Assembly (NCBI GenBank): GCA_023627715.1
Contig: JAMAHW010000116.1
Coordinates: 36,624 to 100,623 of the forward strand
DNA from: Periconia sp. R9002
Taxonomy: Eukaryota; Ascomycota; Dothideomycetes; Pleosporales; Periconiaceae
Direction of reading: 5' to 3'
DNA: 64,000 nucleotides
A program made the translations under genes and the position numbers. Each line of letters opens with the position of its first letter. The stretch's first letter is position 1. Positions 52,898 to 62,764 of the stretch are shown here, piece after piece. Below the pieces are notes generated by a model, which saw only the letters and a list, made by a program, of their open reading frames with translations, did not search any database and was not told the origin of the DNA.

Positions 52898-54585
52898 TCA
52901 ACTCTCATGCCCCGTGCCACGCCATGCCATGCTTTTGATGAACATGAACGCAGTGATGAAGTACACCCAAGCGACCATCAGGAACGGCAATCCCAGCACC
53001 CCCATCCGCAACGCTGACTGGAAGCTATACGCAAAGAGCGGCCCGACCATCAGGCGTGCAATCGTCTGTACCAGCGTGATACACGAGTAAAGCCGAGCAA
53101 AGGATCCATCCTGGGTAGTGCTCGCCGCCATGGACCGCAAGAACGGCGGCACGGCGCACCCAAATGCCCATATGAAAAGACCTTTTTTCCGCTCGTCAGT
53201 CAGAGTTCCATACTGCAGGGAACCCGCCAGTTGTTGACTAACCAAGGGTAAACCAGCCCCACGATTCACAGAGTCCTACAATGATACTTCCAAGCGCCGT
53301 GGCGCAGAGGCTCGCCGTAACGATGGTGGTGTCGACTCGTTGTGGGCTCCAGCCCCGCCGTGCAAGGTACGATGTCGCAGCCGGCACCACACAGACTAGA
53401 ACGACAACTTTGAAGATCGGCACGATCGAAGTCAGACGAGCCGCTTCGGCGATCGTGCAGTCGAAGCGATTGGACATGTATTGCAGCAGGTGCGCGTAGA
53501 TGCCACGGTTTATCGCTTCCGCAATGTATGCGATGAAGATGGGCAAAACCCCTGGTGTCCAAACGTACGAGACCAGAGAAGTCCACAGTTGCGGCAGACT
53601 AGACAAAAATGGCATGACTGAGTGCTGAAGAGAGGGACCGCTCGACACAGGGAGGGTTTCTGCATCTGTGTCCAGTGCGGATAGGAGCGGCCGCGTGGAC
53701 GGAGAGGTTTCCCTTCCGTCGAGGAATACCGCTTTGTTCCTCCTGGACTCGGGCGTGAAGTAGAGGACTGGTAGAATGAGAACTGTCAACGGTAGGCCAA
53801 CACGTAGAGGGAGATAGACATCTTTTTCCAGCAGCAAGGCTCCCGATCCTGCAATGACGAACTCAAAAATTCTCTGCGCAGTTTCAAAGCGGATATTTGC
53901 TTTGGATCTAAAACACCGGGATCGTCAGCCGTGTCTAAGAAGTCACAAGTCTCACAGACCTCTCGTTTTCTAGAGTAGCGTCTGCTATCATGGAATAGTA
54001 CATAGGCCCCAGCATCTGGGGCCCTCCCCCCACGAGATATCCTAAAGGTGAGAGCCATAGGATCCGTGGATCCGGGAAGACACGATACCAATAGCCTGGG
54101 GACGGATAAGCACATAAAACACAGAGCTCAAAAGTATGAAGGATTGCTCACAAACCCCGGAAATGCAGACTGTCGACATCACCAGCGGAAACAGATTCAG
54201 CAAGAAGACGAACTTCCGGCCCTTTGTATCCGCGAGTGAGCCAAAGTAGAAGCCCAAAGCCAGACCTATACACAACATCAATCGCCCTCTCAGTCCTCGT
54301 TAGCATCGGAACCTATGTACCTGGTACGGTCTCGAAGAGAGCCAGCCAGCCGCTAAGATGAGCCAATCTTGCCTGCACTTCAGTGATCTTGCAGAGCGCC
54401 TCGTCGACGTGCCCGTCCCGGTCTACCAAGCTGGCGTCGTGGTGAAGGAAATACGCGCGACAAACAGATAGCTCTTCCATTCGGACAAACATGGGGCCCA
54501 TGCCGATCATGATGATGTCTGTTAAAAAGCATAGGAGAAGAGAGGAAGCGAATACGCGATGCCTGATCTGACTAGTAGCCTCCAT
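52898..54585 (-). CDS. Major facilitator superfamily transporter
   Basis: Five exons (54585-54321, 54265-54152, 54095-53960, 53907-53243, 53181-52898) give 487 residues. The loop 2-3 signature is present as GSLADTKGRKFVF, followed by helices such as FLLNLFPLVMSTVCISG, GYLVGGGPQMLGPMYYSMIA with DATLENERSKANIRFE, a central cytoplasmic loop (TPESRRNKAVFLDGRE) and a second half ending GLPFLMVAWVYFITAFMF. The N-terminal extracellular loop with several Cys is long, as in a fungal MFS subgroup of uncertain substrate. All four introns (52-61 nt) have GT/AG borders and restore the family pattern. It is convergent with the SurE gene. It may export the NRPS product, but it lies 6.3 kb from the oxygenase with two apparently unrelated genes between. 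Confidence 0.85.
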
Positions 54586-56011
54586 ATTCCCAGAAAGCAA
54601 ACACGGTTAGAAAGCGATCACTGAGTTTGCAGTCGAGTAGCGTAAGGCGGAGATGAGAAGGAATCCGGGAGCGAGGGCTGAGGCTGTATTTTTGTATATT
54701 ATCCCTGTAGGAACTCACTGATAAGCTTCCTAAGGAACCGAAACGCAGCCAGTGCGATCTCCGATAAGGAATTAAGCTTCCACACTCATTTTATGGGTGG
54801 TTTAAGTACCTGGTTCAAAAAACACATCACGTCACATGGTGATGGCTGCCTTGTGCGGCGTAGAATTCAGGCTCCAGTAAGGCCCATCAGTGGGTGAATC
54901 TGGCGGAATTAGAACACCCTGCACGGCTGACATCGCCGCTTTAACGCCTAACTACTTTGAATAATAATTGGCTTCCACTTTGAAGGTTGTCGCTGACGAG
55001 ACCCTTTGGAAGCATGAAATCATCTGCAGTTGTCAAGGACGGCATATCTATGGACGGAAAGCACTATCGCAATCTAAAATAAAACAAAAGAAAATAAGAG
55101 AAAAACGATGACCCCCCTCCCACCCTCCCGTCCTTCTTCACCCTAACAAGTAAAATGATATTTATCCAGTCTACTTGATAAGACCATAATCTAGAGAAGA
55201 AACACAACAAAGTTTTTGCGTCTTCCAGACGGGAATGCACTAAGTGCGTCTAAGACAGGGGTGACGACAACTCTGGCGCAAAGACGGTCTCGATACCAAA
55301 TACACAATCCTCCCCCAGCACTAGAAAGTCACCCCGTGATCGTCAAGTACATGGGAAAGCACGAACCCGGTCTCCAGTTTACGTTGGTAATCAAAGGTTG
55401 GTGTTTAGAAAAGAAGCGAAAGAAAACAAAAAGAAGAAGACAAAGAAAAGAAAAGAAAAGGATGCAATGACAATTTTGCCATGAACCCCCATTTCCAGGC
55501 TGTTGTGAGATGACTGCCTTGTCCTACGTCATTTTTGGAAACTTTATCTCGGAGCTTGGAAAATCCCACGCAGCCTGGAATGGGTACTGTTAGGGTGATG
55601 GATGTGTATGTATTATATAGGTGTAGTCTCAGCTAGCTATGTGCCTATGTACATTTCCGGCTACCACCCTCGTGTCTTCCTCCCAGGGTGTATACCCTGA
55701 CACGTATTGAGTGCCACAAGTCACAGCGGGGTGGAACAGACATCTTACCGAACTGATGAAGCGTCCTAGCCTATCTTATCACTTGAAGAGGAAGAAAAAG
55801 GCATACACATGCCCGCGATCCTACCCAACGCCAGTGAAAACATCGAGTTGGCGTGCACTACCATCGCCAAGCTCTTTTCATCGTTTCCACCCTACCACGC
55901 GGGAAAAGGGAATATCATGCAGTTCCTGGAAGCTCCGAGAGCCCACATTACGGTTCTTGGTTTGATAGATTACGATTTCTTCTGTGCGCTGGGAAACATC
56001 GTACCATCAAG
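54586..56011. other. Gene-free spacer
   Basis: 1.4 kb. It holds the MFS promoter, an A/G-rich run (aagaagaagacaaagaaaag, ~55425-55460) and an 84-codon frame at 55809-56063 without recognisable family. No other signal. Confidence 0.4.
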
Positions 56012-57000
56012 TCAGTTGTATCCCGACTTGGACCAACGCAAGATTGGGAACCCAACCGAGTAGGAGGAGATGCAATTGCAGGTGCGAAATGGATACTGCA
56101 GCCGAATGAGGGTGCTCATGTGTACCAGAAATGTAAGAAAATACAGAAGGTCAAAGCCATGAATATAGATGGTAGTAAGCACGGCTTGCGCTGAAGCAGG
56201 AGAGACTGGGCCAGCTTGTTTGTATTTGACAAATACACCGATGTAAATATCCGAGATCATTTGAATGGTAACGCCTATGAAGTGCGGCTTCAGGCGACCA
56301 AAAGTATCAATAAAGAAGAACTTCGCCATTGAGTACATGCCAGTGAATAAAATGTCGTGCGTCGTTCTCCCTCGTCTCTCGATCATTGTCAGAATGGGTA
56401 CCAAAATAGCTTGTCGCTGAATTAGCTTCAGAAAGCTGTGCAAGCACATAACAAAAACAGGATTAGATGACTCAACGAAGATTTGCTTGAACGAGGAGTG
56501 ATTCCTTTAACACAGCTTTAATGCCAACTCCTATGCCGTCCCAAAACCAGATACGCTCCTTGTCGATCTAGGATTTGATGTCGGCAATCTCGTTTGCCAC
56601 ACGGGGATGATCGGCCGGTAGACCCCGTAGCTCGATCAAGGTCTTGAACGCTTCCTGTTCACAGTTCTTCAGCATCAACCATCGAAGGTTCTCGTTCATA
56701 AAGAAGGTGCTAAATCCAATGACGATACATGGTATGGACCAAACTACCTGGTATTGTAACTTTTCGATTGCACGTGAGACATAAACAATGAAGTAGCTTA
56801 CGGTGACTGCAAGTAACATGAAGACCAAAATCCAGGTCTCCAGAAGCCCACGGAACTCTTGCGAGGCGATTAATTTGGTTAGTAGTGTGAGATACCGCGC
56901 CAACGAACTCAATCCTCCATTACCAGATAACAGGTAACTCCCTGACCCCATAGACGAATAGCTGCATCGTGATTCTCTTTCCGCTTTACGAAGTTCCGTA
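56012..57000 (-). pseudogene. Decayed sugar-porter (MFS) pseudogene
   Basis: Pieces of a fungal sugar transporter remain in order on the minus strand but in broken frames: SQEFRGLLETWILVF (compare the helix after a conserved RG), ENLRWLMLKNCEQEAFKTL with ELRGLPADHPRVANEIADI (the PESPRWL loop, here with Pro and Ser replaced), then DTFGRLKPHFIG (the D.FGRR.P motif). The start codon, helices 1-4, QLSG-type helix 7 motif and the C-terminus cannot be found. Stop codons and shifts separate the blocks near 56565 and 56450. Clearly non-functional as a transporter. Confidence 0.7.
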
Positions 57001-57151
57001 ATTCTTGGACTCCTTAACCTTTGATGGTCACTCAAAGCTGCTTCAAACACCTGACTTTCATGTTCATGTGACTCATACTCCCCATCAAAAACCTTGGATT
57101 GCAACGCAGGTATCACGAATACAGACGTGAACGCAGATATATACTGTCTGA

Positions 57152-58351
57152 TTAAAACGCAAATCTTTCTCCCTCCCAACACTTACCTCGTTTACATCCC
57201 TCGCAGAACTCTGTTTTATGTGGCAAGCCTTCCTTTCGTTCGTAGTACGGCAACGGCATCATCACGCCCGCCCACTTCTTAAGCCTATATGCGACCCGAT
57301 CAACATACGAGTCTTTGTCCAGCACAAAGGTGCCTAGCCCGTCACAAGACTTGCATCTCTGGTTATACACAAACGCGCTGTACCCATTTCCGTCGTATCC
57401 CCTTATCTCGATGGGTACTTTCCTACTGACCCAAAGCTGTGACTTGCAAACCGGATTGTTGCATATAAATAAACCCATGACGTGGGTAAACCTTTCACGG
57501 TTATAGGTCCTGTTGCCTTCGTCTTCTTGAAACCATGGCGAGGAGATCTCTGGGAGGATTGCTTCTGTGATGGCCTCATGTAGTGCTGGATACGTGAAAA
57601 ATTCCCTGGTTTCTTGCGTGGGTTTTGAATTGCTTTCCTCGAGTAACTCCAAAAGTGAAGCAACTGTGACTGGATTTACTGAAGCAAGGATTCGACTGTG
57701 ACGTTTGATGATGAGAGATGACATATCGATATGCGGGTGCGTGGCGTGGATGTTGCTCAACACGGTCTTATCGCGTTGCGGACCCGACGAGGCACTTTGA
57801 GAGTGTTTTGAAGACGCTTGGAGGGCGTGGCTATCTTCTTTGGTGTTTTTGAGTCCTTGTTTGCCAGCGGGATCCTCTTTGGTGCGTTTGAGTTTTCCTC
57901 TGGCAGGATCTTCTCTAGTGTTTTTGAGTTCTTCTTTGCTGGCGGGATCGGGACTGGAAGTTTCGCAATGTAGTGATTTCTTATGCACAGGTGAGGCCTG
58001 TTCATGCTGTTGCAGCGCTTCTTTACTGCCGAAAAAGCGGTCGCAAGGTTCACAATGTAGTGTTTTCGTATGCACAGATGAGGGCTGTTCATGTTGCAGC
58101 GCCTCTTTGCTGGTAGGAGCGGGATTGACAGTGTCACGAGGTTGTGATTCTCTATGCACAGGTGAAGCCTGTTCATGTTGTTGTAGTGCTTCTTTGCTGC
58201 CAAAAAAGCGGCCGCAAGTCTCGCAGTGGATATCCTTCTTATGCGCAGGCGAATTATTTTTGTGCTGTTTGAGTGCTGCTTTGCTACCAAAATGGCGATC
58301 GCAGAGAATACACGGGTAGTCCATGTTGTTTGTGGATGTAATTTTCTTCAT
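57152..58351 (-). CDS. C2H2-array and zf-3CxxC protein
   Basis: One exon, 399 residues. The first ~165 residues are repeats of a C2H2-like unit: CILCDRHFGSKAALKQH, CETCGRFFGSKEALQQHEQ, CEPCDRFFGSKEALQQHEQ, each ending SPVH or SPAH; between them are units that have lost their Cys pair but keep SKEALQHEQ. The repeats then fade into Lys/Glu/Asp-rich SKEELKNTREDPA-type units. The C-terminal ~190 residues form a zf-3CxxC domain: FICNNPVCKSQLW, CKSCDGLG and a final CEGCKRGKC. In other fungi 3CxxC proteins are of unknown function, with a nucleic-acid or zinc-binding role assumed. The gene ends just before the transporter pseudogene. No intron is needed. Confidence 0.82.
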   Translation of the reverse strand: MKKITSTNNMDYPCILCDRHFGSKAALKQHKNNSPAHKKDIHCETCGRFFGSKEALQQHEQASPVHRESQPRDTVNPAPTSKEALQHEQPSSVHTKTLHCEPCDRFFGSKEALQQHEQASPVHKKSLHCETSSPDPASKEELKNTREDPARGKLKRTKEDPAGKQGLKNTKEDSHALQASSKHSQSASSGPQRDKTVLSNIHATHPHIDMSSLIIKRHSRILASVNPVTVASLLELLEESNSKPTQETREFFTYPALHEAITEAILPEISSPWFQEDEGNRTYNRERFTHVMGLFICNNPVCKSQLWVSRKVPIEIRGYDGNGYSAFVYNQRCKSCDGLGTFVLDKDSYVDRVAYRLKKWAGVMMPLPYYERKEGLPHKTEFCEGCKRGKCWEGERFAF

Positions 58352-59365
58352 TTCTAGATTTTAGAGTCCCTAAAGACTGTGCTTGGACAAGCTTGAGCAT
58401 CAGAAATGTCGAGTCCGGTTTGTGGATGGCGCGTGTGATATTGCCCCTGGGTTAGGCAACAAGAAGCAGTCGTCGGTCCAATGATGTAGAAACACATGGC
58501 GAACCCTAGAATGCCTGTAAAGTGAGATTCCAACCAACCATGCATCACTGTTCTGCACCGCGCATACCAAGGCGGGGAAGGAGAAGTTGATGCAAACACC
58601 CATCTACACAGACAAGAGGCCACGGATAGTTCGGCTAGGCCCATGACAAAAAGGTAGCGCTGTACGAGAAGTTGCATTCACCGATGAGTCGCTTTGGCTG
58701 ACGCGCGTTGCTCCACTTTACACCTACGGCCCGCTCCGGCGGTAAAGTGGAGTTATAAACGGCGACCAATGAGGCAAGGGAGGCAAATGACATTGCCTCA
58801 ACCAACCAGGGGCGGAGGCAAACTCATGGGGTGGGCAGAATACCGTTGCGTTTTTGGCCAGGGCACATCACGAAATATGGCTATCATCTGTCATGTGGCT
58901 CTGAATTGATGAGGACGAGGCGAATATGTTCAAAGCCAACCATGACTCCTGAAGAAATACTTCTGACCCAGCAATACCATCTTCACTGTCGCCGCAATCA
59001 CTATAGCAGTTGTTAAGAACGGACTCTGATCTTTTTATAAAAACGAACGTGTTACATAGTGATCGCTATCGATCATCATTTCACGTCCAAGTTGCTCATT
59101 TGAATCTACTACATAACACGATTCATCCATCTTGAGCCTTGTCTTAACTTAAACCCACCAGTTAAGCCGCTGGGTATGACGCGGAGAAGACAGGCTTGTG
59201 CATTTGGTCAGACGTGGTAGGCGCTAAGTGGTCCCACCAGTAGGGTAACTTTAACTGATTAGGCGCTCGAATATACCGTCCATCAAGTAGCGTAGCTTCA
59301 ATTTATATTGAGTAGAGACGAAGCTCCACCAAAAACTGCACAAAACTCATTTGGGGGTTTCGAGC
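58352..59365. other. Divergent promoter spacer
   Basis: 1 kb between the zinc-finger gene and the BTB-like gene. A 107-codon minus-strand frame (58354-58677) has two hydrophobic stretches but no family and I do not call it. Nothing else seen. Confidence 0.4.
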
Positions 59366-61114
59366 ATGCCCTTTGAACCAGACATTTCAATGTCTAACAC
59401 GGAGCAGAAAAGCAGCGAGCCGCAGCAGCAGGTCAGCCTGAAACCATTATGGAAAGATACTTGACGTCCGCTCGAGAATTATCGTCTTCAACTCAGCGAC
59501 CCATAACCTCGTTAGATATACCCACTCCCAATCGACTCTGGGTTGAGGAGCTGATGGGTTTCAATCCTTACATAGATGCCCCAGTCGTACTTTCCGTTGG
59601 CCCACAGCGCAAGAAGTATTACGTCCCGAAACATCTCTTCCTGCAAATTCAGGACGGATCGCCTCTTCCCTCAACCGGTCGTCGTCTCATGTACATCTGG
59701 CAGATGTTGACGAAGGTACCGGCCATATATTGACACACTACTTTTACATTGGGGATTACCAGCCTTCAAAGCGTGGAAAACTCTTTGGTTCATGCTGGAT
59801 TCAAGGAAGCGTTTGTGACGTATAACACGGCCAAAACTTATGAGATCTCTGGTCTAGAGCAGCTGGCAATAAACGAGATGGACAGGTACGGCACAGAAAT
59901 GAACGTCTTTGATATTCTTGAAGCTGCTAGCGCAGATTTTTCCAAGCTCGCTGGTCACATGAGTTGGTTTCATGAATATTCGACTGAGAGATTGCAGGCT
60001 GCCTTTCACAAGGACTTCGGCATATTTGCTAGGGATATCTTCTTTGAAAATATTAGCAACATTGATCTCTGCAAATTCGTAGTCAAGTGCGCGGTAGACC
60101 TTTACAGCGACAAAATTTCACGGATGCTCTGCACAAAGCAGGGAGAAGACAAAGAAGATGAACAGAAGCGCAAGGAAGAGGAGGTTGCGGTGGCAGCCAC
60201 AACTACTAGTGGCGAACGTAACAGTGCCGATCAAACTGAAAAGGCCAACCTAGATGATGCACGGGCGCCGTTTCCAGCTACAGGATCGAAAAAGAGGAAG
60301 GGTAAAAAGGGGAAGGTCTGTACCCTTGGTTCCCAATTACAAGTTGAAATAAACTGACATCTCACAGATGATGGATCCTCCACCCCCTGTAGTGGACCCA
60401 TCTACAACATTTGACAGTAACAATCCTGAAGTTTCGACCCACGAGGCACCTAACGCTGGCATGGGTTTTGGCGTCGTTGTCGGCGGCACCAGGTTTGGTT
60501 TGGCTGGTGGTTGGGGCTCGGGCACTATAGAGAGCGCAGTTCCTGCGGCGGAGGAAAAGCCGGCCGATGACGACGGGGGGGACTTTACCTTTAAAAAGGC
60601 AGTTCCCGCGGCACCGGTTGAGGAACCCGCCCCCGAACCTGCTCCCGAGCTTGCAAAAGAAGATCATGCGGGGGCAAGGGGCTCAATGATATTTAGTGGC
60701 AAGAAGAAGAAGAAGTTAACTGCAAGGATGAAAAGGGAGGCAGAAGCGAAAGTGCGGGAGGAAGAAGAGGCAGAAGCGAAAGCGAAGGAAGAGGAAGAAG
60801 CTGCTGCTGCTGCCGCCGCCGTAGCGACTGAGCCCCTAGAGAATGATGGCTGGAGTTACGATCGAGACACGTCAACTACGACGACCAACAAGATTACGAA
60901 GGAAACCAATGACGGGCCTAGTACCGAATCCCAGGGGAGAAGAGAAGATTTTTCTGGGCTTGCCTTCGAGTCGAGAAGATACGTCGTCGAGACGGAGGGC
61001 CCGGAATGTCCGCATCAAGCCGAGCATTTGCGTCGAGAACAAATGTGGAAAAATTGTAGATTATGCCAGAGTTTTCTTTGTCACATTGCCGATCAAATGG
61101 CCTGTAATTCTTAG
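59366..61114 (+). CDS. BTB/POZ-like protein with two apparent frameshifts
   Basis: Likely exons 59366-59431, 59497-60315 and 60368-61114; the last intron (GTCTGT ... CACAG) joins in phase. The BTB region is split over frames: PQRKKYYVPKHLFLQ in frame 1, then LADVDEGTGHILTHYFYIGD in frame 3 (~59655-59752), then SLQSVENSLVHAGFKEAFV back in frame 1. Two shifts about 100 bp apart cancel each other; no intron explains them. The ADVDEGTGH.L.HY.Y.GDY pattern is that of fungal BTB proteins. The rest is helical, then low-complexity (Glu/Ala/Lys, AAAAAAA), and ends with a Cys/His motif (ECPHQAEHL ... WKNCRLCQSFL) common in this family. Either a recent pseudogene or two sequence errors. Confidence 0.6.
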
Positions 61115-61758
61115 TCTATCTAGATAAGTTAGGTCTGAAAATGGCTAAATCAGCCACGAAACCAATTTCAATTCATGTATTTGAAACAATTCGCAACATT
61201 GATGGTCAAAATTATCCTTGGTACTGTGGAAGATACGAGAGTATGAAGGTTGAATAGATTCATTGTTTCTTTCGGCTAGTAATTACACTTATATATTCGC
61301 TTTTACATAGGCTATACTAACCTATTTCTTATTAATCTTATCTTAACAGGTACAAGGTCGGCCACTTTTGCTACTACCCGTAGCAATCCGAAAGTAAATA
61401 TTCCACCAGAAGCGCTTTAGGGTTGCTTTTAGGCTAGTCATTACCTTCATCGTGGAGTTGTTCTATCCCACCATTGCTTGCCGCAACATACCATGGGTAT
61501 ACCTTGACTTTTTACACTTGCTGTAGGTATGAAGAAATAGTGTGGTCTTGCATCAGGTAAATATTTTTTACATACGATATACAGGGTCTCATTACACCAC
61601 AGAACTAATTTCCCTTGCAACAACACTACACCTGCACTATCCAGTCATTAGAAGTGCCCAAGGGATGTTATCTGATCATCTACGCCAAATAGGTTAGCAA
61701 CCAATAATGTTTGAATGGTAGCACTCTAAGGCGGGCCCCATAAAACCCTTCCCCCCTT
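61115..61758. other. Spacer between convergent genes
   Basis: AT-rich, no supported gene or repeat. The start (61146-61230) has an open, Gln/Ser-like reading but no start or family. Confidence 0.4.
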
Positions 61759-61977
61759 CTACAAACCCAGCGGAACACCACCATGCACGCCAAGCGTAAG
61801 CAGCAACGAGTTTTTGATTTCATCAGCTCGTTGCGTTAGCTCGTCTACATCCCAATTGACCCAGACGAACTTCCCTTGGAGGAAGGCTGCTTCGGGGGAG
61901 GTGAGCCAGGTGAGGAAGTGTGCGGGGAGGGTGACTATCGATTGATATGAAGAATTAGCTAATGCGGTGGGGAAGGG

Positions 61978-62008
<31 letters not shown>

Positions 62009-62764
62009 AAGGTAAAAGTAGACCCCTTGAGGAAGAAGCATAGGATGGGTGGTGCGAAAAGAGTTAAGACGATTGATTTCAAAAACGTACCATCATCGAC
62101 GCCTATATCGGCAGTCGCCGACTCCGTGTTGATAACACCCGGTTGAACGTTGACGACATGCAGAAGAGGGTTTTCGACCTGAAGGCACTCAAACATCCTC
62201 GTATTCGCAATCTTCGTCGCAGAGTAGAGTCCGAGTTTAGGAACGGGATGGACGACGGCGAGGGCTGAGGTGATGTGGAACACCTTAGCGTCGCGGGCCA
62301 GCAAGGGGAGCATGGCCTGTATGGTGTTGAAAGCGCCAACGATATTGACGTCGAGACCACTCTGGAAATCGGAATGGTTGTAGCTTGCGAGAGATGATAG
62401 GGCGGGAAAGATGGCGGCGTTGTGCACGAAGATGTCGATGTGAGCTTCGTTGGTTTTCTTGATGGTGTTGGAGAAAGAGGACAGTGGTGTCGCCTTTGGG
62501 GTTTGCGGTTTGGATTTCGGCGGCTGCGGTTTGGAGTTTGTCGAGGCGGCCGCCGAAGATGGCCATGAGTTTCGCGCCGGCTTGCGCAAAGGCGATGGCG
62601 GTGGCTTTGCCGATGCCGGTGCCGCCGCCGGTGATGAAGACAACTTTGTTAACGACTTGGGCTTGCAGCTCGGGGCGGAGTGGCGAAATCTGGGGGTATG
62701 GCTTGTTGTGCCATGTCCTAGTGAAGGATTGGAAGTATTTGTCGCCTGGGTAGAGCTCACCCAT
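61759..62764 (-). CDS. Short-chain dehydrogenase/reductase with a frameshift
   Basis: Two exons (62764-62091, 61934-61759) with a 156-nt intron (GTACGT ... GATAG). The NAD(P)-binding motif VFITGGGTGIGKA, then DIFVHNAA, then the active site with YSATK (Tyr/Lys) preceded by HITSALAVV, identify a classical SDR. The N-terminal half and the rest lie in different frames: the shift falls at 62470-62481, inside the run written ctctttctcc on the minus strand, where one base too many is present. The intron holds T24A9 (on the plus strand) and has no stop in frame, so an unspliced reading would insert an implausible poly-Lys segment. After splicing the C-terminus reads LTSPEAAFLQGKFVWVNWD, typical of the family. 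Could be a pseudogene or a sequencing indel. Confidence 0.7.

Noticed and set aside
55809..56063. 84-codon plus-strand frame with a moderately protein-like composition
   Set aside because: No domain recognised and its 3' end runs antisense into the transporter pseudogene; evidence too weak for a gene call.
58354..58677. 107-codon minus-strand frame with hydrophobic stretches, possibly an N-terminal part of the sugar-transporter relic
   Set aside because: No transporter motif could be placed, and the intact zinc-finger gene lies between it and the relic.
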